Positions 1-8,015 of a DNA stretch of 64,000 nucleotides are shown here, one piece after another. The stretch lies in assembly GCA_963745945.1 (NCBI GenBank), contig CAVUZG010000004.1, positions 372,001 through 436,000 on the forward strand. The letters run 5' to 3'. A program made the translations under genes and the position numbers. The notes beneath the pieces are model-generated. The model was not told the DNA's origin. It saw only the letters and a program-made list of their open reading frames with translations, and did no database searches. Source of the stretch: DATFVA01 sp963745945. Lineage in GTDB: Bacteria; Bacteroidota; Ignavibacteria; Ignavibacteriales; Ignavibacteriaceae. Position 1 is the stretch's first letter. Each line of letters begins with the position of its first letter.

Positions 1-517
1 CAAAAAGTTTATTCACAACTTCCTGCCCCAGTATACAAACATCATTTGAATATTGAATATCGGATTCTCTCAAATCCCTTCCTCTTTCAACATTCCAGTT
101 GTTAGTTCTCATAGCTCCGGTTGTAATTCCGGAAATACTTATGTTAGGATTAGTTTCTTTATTACCGAAAGTAATTTGTTTTCCAAACTGCCATTGTTCA
201 GCACCCACATACATAGCTTGTGAAAGCATTCCCTGCAGCCGGTAAGCTTCTTCAAGCGTGATATCTGGACGATTTCTAAATTTATCTCTCCATCCGGGTC
301 CGCCGCCCATCATTGCAGGATATTTCTGTATTTGAAAGGTATTTTTATTTAATTGTGAAAAACCGCTTTCAATACTTTTCTGCAGCATAGTAATAATTGT
401 CATGATTACAATGATTGAGAATATCCCCACAACAACACCAAGTACCGTAAGCAGTGTTCTGAGTTTATTAGTTTTTAATGACTGTATCGAAATTCTAAAT
501 ACTTGTCCGAGTTTCAT
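1..517 (-). CDS. MacB-like ABC transporter permease, second copy (partial, C-terminus beyond window)
   Basis: Inner-membrane permease of a MacB/FtsX-type ABC exporter. The 172 residues visible begin MKLGQVFRISIQSLKTNK, followed by a first membrane helix at about residues 18-42 and then the start of a periplasmic MacB_PCD-like domain. The ATG at 517 overlaps the TAA of the preceding permease by one base (TAATG), so the two permeases are probably translationally coupled. Family knowledge: MacB-type permeases have one N-terminal helix, a large periplasmic domain and three C-terminal helices; the last part lies outside the window. Two adjacent permeases sharing one ATPase suggest a heterodimer, which is inference. 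The substrate cannot be told from the sequence. Confidence 0.85.
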   Translation of the reverse strand, partial: MKLGQVFRISIQSLKTNKLRTLLTVLGVVVGIFSIIVIMTIITMLQKSIESGFSQLNKNTFQIQKYPAMMGGGPGWRDKFRNRPDITLEEAYRLQGMLSQAMYVGAEQWQFGKQITFGNKETNPNISISGITTGAMRTNNWNVERGRDLRESDIQYSNDVCILGQEVVNKLF

Positions 518-1752
518 TATTCATACCTCAACGCTTCTACAGGATCCATTTTTGCAGCAGAATACGCCGGTGCCAGACCAGCAATAACTCCTGTTAATAA
601 AGAAATAACAATAGCAATTATAACCGCATCATATTGAACTGATGTAGGAATAAACTGGTTAACCATCATGCTTATCAGAATTGCAAATAGTAATCCTATC
701 AGTCCTCCCATTATGCAGATTGTTGATGATTCCAAAAGGAACTGACCTAAAATTGTTCTTCGTTTAGCTCCTATTGCCTTACGCAAACCTATTTCCTTTG
801 TTCTTTCTTTTACGGACACAAACATGATATTCATGATTCCGACGGCTCCGACAAAAAGAGATAATCCCGTAATAAATAATCCTGCAACCTGTATAACTCC
901 GACGATGCTATTATAATTGTCCATCAACCCTTCCTGCTGGTTAATTGAAAAATCATTCTCTTCGTCGTAAGTAAGTCCACGGATTTTTCTCATTATTCCT
1001 TCTGCTTCAGCTTTTGTATCTTCAACCATTAAAGGATTTGAAGCCCGGACATTTATAGTGATGGATCCATGTGTCTGATTAGTAAAGTTCTTAAAGATTG
1101 TCCCTATCGGCACAAAAACCTGGTTATCAGGATTAAAGCTTCCAAGCATAAAACTACCCTGCTCAGTAAGGACACCGACAACCCTGTAATTAACACCGCC
1201 AATTTTTATATTTTTATCAAGAGCATCTTCCCGTGGAAAAAGATTCTTTGCCAATTCACTGCCAAGCACTGCAACCTGCCTCGAACTTTTACTTTCAACA
1301 TCACTGTAAAATCTTCCTTCTGCAAAAGTAAAGTTGGTGGTTTTAACATAATCCGCAGTTGAACCATTTATATTTACAGCGTCTGTTCTCCGGTCTTCAT
1401 ATTTAACAGTCTGACGTGTATTTGTAACCGGAGCTGTAGCCAGGGGAAGTTTTGCCATATTTTTAAATTCATCATAATCTTCCATTGTAAGATTTTTCCT
1501 GTTACGCATCTTCCACCAGTCTTCATTTGAAAACCATGCCCATTTATCTATATATAGAACATCTGAGCCGAGAGCACTGATACCGTTCTGGAAGGAGTTG
1601 TTTATGCCTTTAATTGCAGTAGTCATAACAACAACCGAAGTTACACCGATAATGATTCCAAGCATGGTAAGTATTGATCTTACCTTGTTAGCGCGTATTG
1701 CTCTCAAAGCAATCAGCATACTTTCTTTCAGTTCAAACAAAAATGTATTCAT
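517..1752 (-). CDS. MacB/FtsX-family ABC transporter permease
   Basis: A 411-residue inner-membrane permease of a tripartite export system. One hydrophobic helix lies at about residues 20-45 (ILTMLGIIIGVTSVVVM). A large periplasmic MacB_PCD domain follows, then three C-terminal helices from about residue 285 onward that form the FtsX domain, including the usual ERTKEIGLRKAIGAKR segment. It has no ATPase domain, unlike E. coli MacB; the ATPase is the gene just upstream. The gene is the fourth of five in an operon running TolC, adaptor, ATPase, permease, permease. The family exports lipoproteins, peptides, macrolides or siderophores, so the substrate is not predictable here. Confidence 0.92.
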   Translation of the reverse strand: MNTFLFELKESMLIALRAIRANKVRSILTMLGIIIGVTSVVVMTTAIKGINNSFQNGISALGSDVLYIDKWAWFSNEDWWKMRNRKNLTMEDYDEFKNMAKLPLATAPVTNTRQTVKYEDRRTDAVNINGSTADYVKTTNFTFAEGRFYSDVESKSSRQVAVLGSELAKNLFPREDALDKNIKIGGVNYRVVGVLTEQGSFMLGSFNPDNQVFVPIGTIFKNFTNQTHGSITINVRASNPLMVEDTKAEAEGIMRKIRGLTYDEENDFSINQQEGLMDNYNSIVGVIQVAGLFITGLSLFVGAVGIMNIMFVSVKERTKEIGLRKAIGAKRRTILGQFLLESSTICIMGGLIGLLFAILISMMVNQFIPTSVQYDAVIIAIVISLLTGVIAGLAPAYSAAKMDPVEALRYE

Positions 1753-1778
1753 AATAATCCTGTATAACTTTTTAGTTG

Positions 1779-2501
1779 TTAAAGCCCGGCTGCCACTTTC
1801 GGTTTCGGTATATACCTGTTTGCAACCGGAAAATCCTGCTCTATTAAACCATCTTTAAGTCTTACAATTCTTGCAGCATGTTCTGCAATATATTCTTCGT
1901 GCGTTACAAGTATAATTGTATTTCCTTTTTCATATATCTCATTAAAAAGAAGCATTATTTCTTCACCGGTTTTTGAATCAAGATTACCTGTGGGTTCATC
2001 TGCGAGAATTATTGACGGGTTTGTAACCAAAGCTCTTGCAACAGCAACTCTTTGCCTTTGTCCGCCGGAAAGTTCATTCGGTTTGTGGTGCATCCTATCT
2101 TTTAATCCAACATCAACTAAAGCATTTTCCGCACGCTCACGTCGCTCTGCATAAGAAACACCTGCATAAATAAGGGGAAGTTCAACATTATGTATGGCGT
2201 CTGATCTTGAAAGAAGATTAAAAGTCTGAAACACAAAGCCGATCTCCTTGTTTCGAATTTGTGCAAGCTGGTTATCAGTCATTTCACTTACACTATTTCC
2301 TTTGAAATCATAAATTCCGGAAGTTGGTGTATCGAGACAACCGAGCATATTCATTAAAGTAGATTTTCCGGAACCTGAAGGTCCCATGATTGCTACGTAC
2401 TCATGTTTATCAATCTTAATTGAAACATCTCTTAAGGCATGAACTTCTTCACTTCCCACCTGGTAAATTTTTGCAATGTGTTCAATGTTAATAATATTCA
2501 T
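1779..2501 (-). CDS. ABC transporter ATP-binding protein (MacB/LolD type)
   Basis: A 240-residue cytoplasmic ATPase that powers the two neighbouring permeases. Walker A is GPSGSGKST (about residues 40-48), the signature is LSGGQRQRVAVARAL, Walker B is IILADEPTGNLDS, and the switch histidine is in ILVTHE. Length and sequence fit the LolD/MacB ATPase subfamily, which uses ATP to drive mechanotransmission to periplasmic partners rather than classic substrate translocation. It lies 26 bases from the downstream permease and 14 bases from the adaptor gene, supporting one transcript. Confidence 0.95.
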   Translation of the reverse strand: MNIINIEHIAKIYQVGSEEVHALRDVSIKIDKHEYVAIMGPSGSGKSTLMNMLGCLDTPTSGIYDFKGNSVSEMTDNQLAQIRNKEIGFVFQTFNLLSRSDAIHNVELPLIYAGVSYAERRERAENALVDVGLKDRMHHKPNELSGGQRQRVAVARALVTNPSIILADEPTGNLDSKTGEEIMLLFNEIYEKGNTIILVTHEEYIAEHAARIVRLKDGLIEQDFPVANRYIPKPKVAAGL

Positions 2502-2515
2502 TCTTCAAATCCGTT

Positions 2516-3805
2516 TTATTTGTTGGTTGAACCGAAAGTCTTGTTCTTATCCTCTATTCTTACATTTGCACCGTCAGTCAATTCTCTTGAAATTGCTTTA
2601 TAACTGCCGCTTACAACCTGTTCATCTGCATCAAGGCCTTTTTTAATTTCAATGTAGTTATCATCGCTTATTCCGGTTTCAACGTTAACAGTTTTTGCTT
2701 TATTATTTTTTACAACAAAAACTATTTCCTGTAATTTTTTCTCTCCGAATCCGTTTTTCTTTTCTTGTTTAACTTCAACAACATTTTCGTCTTCTTTAGG
2801 CATCTCAGATTGATTGCGTGCTGTAACGCTTTGAATTGGAACTGCTATTACATTGTGTTTTGTTTCAGTCTGAATATCCGCATTACAAGACATCCCGGGG
2901 CGCAGCTGATCATCCGGATTAAACAGTTTTATTTTTACATCAAAATTTACAACCTGCTCCTGGGTTCCCAAACCCTGTGAAATAGCACTGTTGCCTATTT
3001 CTGTAACTCTTCCTTTAAAAACTCTGTCACCAAAAGCGTCAACCTTAATTAAGGCAGTATCACCGATTGCAACAAGTACTACATCATTCTCATCAACATC
3101 AACACTTGCTTCAATATTATTTAAATCTGAAACTGTCATCATATCAGTACCCTGGCTAAATCCGCTTCCAAGAACTCTTTCCCCCTTTTCCACATTTAAT
3201 TTAGTAATTGTGCCATCCATTGGAGAATAGATAGTAGTCTTGTTCAGTTGTTCAACTGCTTCTTTCAAAGCCGCTTCCATCTGACTAACATTAGCCTGGG
3301 CTGCTTCGTAAGAAGCCTGGGAAGATAAGTATGAACTTTTTGAAGCTTCCAGTTCAGAATCACTTGATAATCCTTTTGCATGTAATTCTTTTACCCTGTT
3401 ATAATCTCCTGTTAATTTATCCAGTTCAGCTTTTCTCATAGCCAACGTAGCCTTAGCTCCCTGCAGGTTTGCATTTGCCCTGTCTTGTGCGGCTAGATAG
3501 GAATCAGCTTTAATCTTAATTAAAAGATCACCTTTCCTAACTTTATTTCCTTCCTTTACAGGAAGTGAAACAATTTCACCTGTAACTTCCGGGGTTATAA
3601 CAACCTGGAATTCAGGATTAATTTTGCCGGTGGCAGATACTGTTTGGGTAATATCTCTTTTAATCACCTTCTCAGTCTGTACAGCTATTATTTCCTCTTT
3701 ATTGCCACCTATTAATGCTATGAGTATCAATGCTAGCAGCAATATACCAATGCCGCCAAAGATGTAAAGCTTCTTTTTTGATTTTTTTTGTTTCCCGTTT
3801 GCCAT
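2516..3805 (-). CDS. Periplasmic adaptor protein (MacA/HlyD family)
   Basis: A 429-residue membrane-fusion protein linking the inner-membrane ABC exporter to the TolC-like outer-membrane channel. A lysine-rich N-terminus leads into one membrane anchor at about residues 13-33. Next comes the first lipoyl half-motif (VVITPEVTGEIVSLPVKEGN), an alpha-helical hairpin rich in Ala, Glu and Lys at about 100-190, the second lipoyl half (TTIYSPMDGTITKLNVEKGE) and the beta-barrel and membrane-proximal domains. The C-terminal part has an acidic/basic insert (about residues 335-355) that looks like a flexible loop. The domain order matches MacA; the exact substrate is unknown. Confidence 0.93.
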   Translation of the reverse strand: MANGKQKKSKKKLYIFGGIGILLLALILIALIGGNKEEIIAVQTEKVIKRDITQTVSATGKINPEFQVVITPEVTGEIVSLPVKEGNKVRKGDLLIKIKADSYLAAQDRANANLQGAKATLAMRKAELDKLTGDYNRVKELHAKGLSSDSELEASKSSYLSSQASYEAAQANVSQMEAALKEAVEQLNKTTIYSPMDGTITKLNVEKGERVLGSGFSQGTDMMTVSDLNNIEASVDVDENDVVLVAIGDTALIKVDAFGDRVFKGRVTEIGNSAISQGLGTQEQVVNFDVKIKLFNPDDQLRPGMSCNADIQTETKHNVIAVPIQSVTARNQSEMPKEDENVVEVKQEKKNGFGEKKLQEIVFVVKNNKAKTVNVETGISDDNYIEIKKGLDADEQVVSGSYKAISRELTDGANVRIEDKNKTFGSTNK

Positions 3806-3866
3806 TAGAAAATACTCCTAATAATAAATTATAATTTCAAAATTATTTCCGATTAAAGAAACCTGA

Positions 3867-5213
3867 TTATTCATACTGTTTAAAATCAAGTACACCGAGG
3901 TAATACTTGAGTTGTTCACTTAAAACTACGTAAGCAAATTTGGCGTTTATATAATTTGTTCGTGCTGTAGTATAATCCGAATTTGCAATTAAAACATTTA
4001 ATAAAGTTCCGGATCCGAGCGAATATTTTTCCGATTCAATTCTTCTGTTTTCTTCAGCAGCTTTTACGTTTTTTTCGTTTACGCTGAGACTTTTTTCAGC
4101 CGCCTGAAGGTCAAGGTAGGTCTTTTGAATATTTCTTTTGATATCCCGTTCAAGTTCAGTCAATTCTATATTTTTATTTTCAGCATTTACCTCAGCAATC
4201 TGAACCCGGTTATCGACTGAAAACCCTGAAAAAATAGGAATGCTAAGTGTTGCACTTACTGAAAATGTTTTTGAATCAGATAAATTTTCTATTTGATTTG
4301 CTCTCAACTGATAACTTAAACTTCCGGATAATCTTGGAAAATAACCGGATTGGGCAATTGTCACTCCGTTCTCAGCACTTTTAAGACTCAGTTCAGCACT
4401 TTTATAGTCACTTCTCGTGCTCAATGCTTTGGTAACAAGTGCAGATAAATTTTCGTAGTCTACGCTTGTCTCTTTATTAAAAGTTTCAACTTCATTGCTG
4501 ACAGTATTATCCTCAAACTGATAATCACCTAAAACATCTAGTCCTAAATAGTATAATAGATTTGTACGAGCAGTTTCAAGATCATTCTTTGTCTGGATTA
4601 AAGATAACTCAGCATTACCTGTTTTCACCTGCTGTGCATAAACGTCTGCAAGTGTTACCGCACCAAGTTTATTTCTTTCGGTTATTGTCTCCAGGTTTTT
4701 CTCATTCCATTTAAGATCATCTTCTTTTACATTAAGTAGTTGATTCGCATTTATTACATCATAGTATAAACTCACGGTTTGAAAAACTATATCCTGCTTC
4801 ATTCTCTCAAGACTTAGTCTTGCAGCTTCAAGATCGTTCTGACTTTGAGAAAGAGTAGCAATATTTGAAAGACCATCGAAAAGTGTAATATCACTGTTAG
4901 CACCAACACTATAGTTTCTGCTTTGCTGAGTGATTGTCGGCTGATCAAAAACAAAACCACCGAAATTAACACTTCCTCCTGCGTCCTCTGCTCTGGTCCA
5001 GTTCCAGCTGCCGAAAGCTCCAAGCGTAGGAAGAAAATTTCCGTAAGCTGCTTTAAGCCCGGAACTATAATTCTTTAAATTGTTTTCACTTTTCTGCAAT
5101 GAAGTATTTTTATTTAGTGCTGTTGTTATTGCTTCGTTAAGGCTTAATGTCTTTTGTGCAAAAGCTGCATAACTAAAAGTTAACAGACATATTAAGCTTA
5201 GAATAAATCGCAT
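3867..5213 (-). CDS. TolC family outer-membrane efflux protein
   Basis: A 448-residue outer-membrane channel subunit. Residues 1-19 form a clear signal peptide ending in AFA-Q. The rest contains two repeats of the OEP (TolC) fold, with long amphipathic helices and repeated alanine/asparagine/glutamate patterns. The family forms a trimeric tunnel that docks on the adaptor encoded next. It is the first gene of the five-gene export operon. Its ATG is preceded by a GGGAG ribosome-binding site about eight bases upstream. The 254-base upstream gap should hold the operon promoter. Confidence 0.93.
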   Translation of the reverse strand: MRFILSLICLLTFSYAAFAQKTLSLNEAITTALNKNTSLQKSENNLKNYSSGLKAAYGNFLPTLGAFGSWNWTRAEDAGGSVNFGGFVFDQPTITQQSRNYSVGANSDITLFDGLSNIATLSQSQNDLEAARLSLERMKQDIVFQTVSLYYDVINANQLLNVKEDDLKWNEKNLETITERNKLGAVTLADVYAQQVKTGNAELSLIQTKNDLETARTNLLYYLGLDVLGDYQFEDNTVSNEVETFNKETSVDYENLSALVTKALSTRSDYKSAELSLKSAENGVTIAQSGYFPRLSGSLSYQLRANQIENLSDSKTFSVSATLSIPIFSGFSVDNRVQIAEVNAENKNIELTELERDIKRNIQKTYLDLQAAEKSLSVNEKNVKAAEENRRIESEKYSLGSGTLLNVLIANSDYTTARTNYINAKFAYVVLSEQLKYYLGVLDFKQYE

Positions 5214-5467
5214 TATTTATCTCCCGGCAAATTATTTTTGAGAATCCGAATTTTTTTTGTTCTGCTTTAGACGTGCAGACAAAACAATTAGTTACTTATC
5301 GGCTGTAATTTTCTTCATTTATAAAGAAGATCTAAAGATTTCCATACAAAAATAGAGTATCCGAAGTTCTATATTAGACTTTATGTACAAACGGCAGAAT
5401 AATTACATGCACGGTAAATAAAAACAAGTGTAAATGGAGATTAAAGCTGATAAAAGTGAAATGTCGG

Positions 5468-6901
5468 CTATGAGTTTATATAACTATCCTTAATGTGAAG
5501 CAGATACCTGTAAGCTTCTTCATAATTATTTCCGATTTTCCCATCCAGAATTGCATCCTCAATTGCTGATTTTATTTCACCTACTTTTTTGGATGGTTCA
5601 AGATTGCATACCTTCATAATAGTTTCCCCATTTACCGGAGATTGAAATGCCCTTAACTTGTCTTTCTCTTCAACTTCCCAGACTTTTTTCATCACATTTT
5701 CATAATTCTCAAGATACCTATCAACTTTATTCTGATTTTTACTAGTAATATCAGCCCTGCAAAGAGTTATCAGATCCTCAAGATCTTCCCCCGCTGTTAC
5801 AATTAATCTGCGTATGGCAGAATCAGTTACTTCTTCTTTTGCAAGAGCAATTGGTCTAAGATGAAGACGAACTAATTTTTCAACATATTCCAATTTTGAA
5901 AATGGTAATTTTAATTTTTTAAAGACAGTTTTCATCATTCGTGCACCGATTTCCTCGTGACCGTGAAAAGTCCAGCCCGTTCCTTCTACAAATCTTTTTG
6001 TTTGAGGTTTAGCAATATCGTGAACCAATGCGGCAAATCTCAACCATACATTGTCAGTAACTCTGGAAATATTATCAACAACTTCACAAGTATGAAAAAA
6101 AACATCTTTATGGTGATAATCTTTCCTTTGTTCAACCCCGCTAAGATTTGAAATCTCAGGGAAAATTATTTCCATTACTTCTGAATGGAATAATAGTTTT
6201 AATCCAACCGAGGGTCGGGGAGAAGAAATTATTTTCAAAAATTCATCGGTGATGCGCTCGGTGGAAACAATCTTTAATCTTTCTTTCATTTCAAAAGCCG
6301 CTTTCATTACAGCTTCATCAACATTAAAATTGAGTTGAGAGGAAAAACGGAAAGCTCTCATTATTCTAAGCGGATCGTCATCAAATGTCCGCAAAGGATC
6401 CAAAGGAGTTCTGATTAACTTTTCTTCTATATCTTTTAGTCCGTTAAATTTATCGATGAGAGTTCCGAATTTTTTTTTGCTGATTGAAACAGCAAGTGTA
6501 TTTATAGTAAAATCTCTCCTGGAAATGTCTTCTTCAAAAGTGCCCGCTATTACTTCAGGTTTCCTGCTTTCCCTTTTGTATGATTCTTTTCTTGCACCTA
6601 CAAACTCCAGATCGAAATCTTGGTATTTGAAATGAGCAGTTCCAAAATTTTTAAAGACGCTAACTTTTTTTAACCCCAGTTTACCTGCAAATAATTTGGC
6701 AAACTCTTCACCATTTCCAACAATAAGAAAATCTATTTCATTATGTTCTCTTTTCAAGATAATATCCCGGATAAAGCCTCCTACAATAAAAGCATCATAC
6801 CCGGTTTCGTCTGATGTTTCAGTCGCAATTTTTAAAAAAGGATATTTCTTCAATTCAAGATCGAAATTCGATAAACTCAGGTTATTATCCTTCTTCCTCA
6901 T
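5468..6901 (-). CDS. cca: CCA-adding tRNA nucleotidyltransferase / poly(A) polymerase family with HD domain
   Basis: A 477-residue class II nucleotidyltransferase. The N-terminal catalytic head has the GGFIRD motif (about residues 42-47) and the metal-binding EIDFLIV segment. A middle RNA- and nucleotide-binding region follows (DPLRIMRAFRFSSQLNF), then an HD phosphohydrolase-type domain (AALVHDIAKP, then FHGHEEIGARM). The family adds or repairs the 3'-CCA of tRNAs; some HD-bearing members also have phosphatase activity. tRNA-Leu in this window already encodes CCA, so a repair role is plausible but not shown. The start overlaps the upstream permease gene by 17 bases. A poly(A) polymerase reading cannot be excluded from sequence alone. 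Confidence 0.88.
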   Translation of the reverse strand: MRKKDNNLSLSNFDLELKKYPFLKIATETSDETGYDAFIVGGFIRDIILKREHNEIDFLIVGNGEEFAKLFAGKLGLKKVSVFKNFGTAHFKYQDFDLEFVGARKESYKRESRKPEVIAGTFEEDISRRDFTINTLAVSISKKKFGTLIDKFNGLKDIEEKLIRTPLDPLRTFDDDPLRIMRAFRFSSQLNFNVDEAVMKAAFEMKERLKIVSTERITDEFLKIISSPRPSVGLKLLFHSEVMEIIFPEISNLSGVEQRKDYHHKDVFFHTCEVVDNISRVTDNVWLRFAALVHDIAKPQTKRFVEGTGWTFHGHEEIGARMMKTVFKKLKLPFSKLEYVEKLVRLHLRPIALAKEEVTDSAIRRLIVTAGEDLEDLITLCRADITSKNQNKVDRYLENYENVMKKVWEVEEKDKLRAFQSPVNGETIMKVCNLEPSKKVGEIKSAIEDAILDGKIGNNYEEAYRYLLHIKDSYINS

Positions 6902-8015
6902 TTACATTTTGAGATTGTTTATTAATTGAGTCTACTCCATTAACCTTACTTCCCATCAATATAGCAATAGGTTTTAAAGGTTCAATGTGACTAAAAAGAA
7001 TTTTCATAGCTGCAGCAATTGGAACAGCCAGAAACATACCTACAATGCCCCAGATCCAGCCCCAAAAAATAAGAGAGAACAAAACAAATACCGGACTCAA
7101 ATCCATATGCCTGCCAAGATAATGCGGTTCAATAAGATTCCCTGCAATGTTATGTACAAGAAAAAGGATTACCGCAAGAGAAATAACAGTAAATCCGAAA
7201 CCATATTGGAGGAGTGCAATAACAATCGGACCTATAGTTGCAATAAGTGCTCCTATATTCGGAATAAAATTCAGGACGAAGGTTAGTATTCCCCAGAGCA
7301 AAGAAAAATCTACTCCATAGCTTAATAAAACTACGGTTGCTATTGTGCCAACAATAAGGCTAAGAATAGTTTTTATAATCAGGTATGATTGAAGCTGAGT
7401 GTTAATATTTCGAAGGTTTTCCTGAACCATAGAACTTTTTTCTGCAAATGCGACTGAGAGCCGTTCTTCGAATTTTACTTTTCCGAGCATCATAAAAACC
7501 CAGAATACCAGAGAAATGAAGAAGTCGCCGAGAATAGACGAAAAGGAATTAAACAAATCCTGTATAACTCCGGCTTCAAATAGTTTTTCAAAAAGCGTTG
7601 ATATATTAAATCTCCTGATATCAACCTTAAATAAAGATGCGAATTCTTTCAAAGTCATATCAAATGGTTTTAGTATCTGGGAAAGAAAAGCAGAAATATT
7701 TTCAGAATATACCTGAAGTTTATCGGGGACATTACTAATTGTGGATATTAATAATAAGATTACAAAATACCCGATTACAGAAACCACAACTAGGATGAAA
7801 ACCAGAGATAACCACTTTGGAACACCTTTTCTTTTAAGAAAAGCTAAAAGAGGGTGTAGCAAATAAGTAAGAAATATGGCAATGGTTACCGGCACAAGAA
7901 TTTCCCTCAATGCCATAAGAATGTAAACAAACAACACAAATGAAATGAACCCGAGGAAATAGGCAGTTGCCTTCATAGGTTTAGTAACTGATTTTTCCGG
8001 TTCCATAAATTTCAC
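6885..8015 (-). CDS. AI-2E family transporter (YhhQ/PerM-like permease)
   Basis: A 376-residue polytopic inner-membrane protein with about eight hydrophobic helices. The C-terminal stretch has the family pattern PHYLGRHMDLSP followed by WGWIWGIVGMFLAVPIAA. Members have been linked to autoinducer-2 export, Na+/H+ exchange and other substrates, so the family name should not be read as a proven function. The longest frame starts at a GTG (8015) that overlaps the previous stop as GTGA. An ATG at 8006 is an equally possible start. It sits between the metallopeptidase gene and cca in a packed run. Confidence 0.88.
   Translation of the reverse strand: MKFMEPEKSVTKPMKATAYFLGFISFVLFVYILMALREILVPVTIAIFLTYLLHPLLAFLKRKGVPKWLSLVFILVVVSVIGYFVILLLISTISNVPDKLQVYSENISAFLSQILKPFDMTLKEFASLFKVDIRRFNISTLFEKLFEAGVIQDLFNSFSSILGDFFISLVFWVFMMLGKVKFEERLSVAFAEKSSMVQENLRNINTQLQSYLIIKTILSLIVGTIATVVLLSYGVDFSLLWGILTFVLNFIPNIGALIATIGPIVIALLQYGFGFTVISLAVILFLVHNIAGNLIEPHYLGRHMDLSPVFVLFSLIFWGWIWGIVGMFLAVPIAAAMKILFSHIEPLKPIAILMGSKVNGVDSINKQSQNVNEEEG

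Noticed and set aside
6885..8015. Quorum-sensing autoinducer-2 exporter
   Set aside because: The AI-2E family name covers diverse permeases, and there is no luxS or lsr gene nearby to support that substrate.
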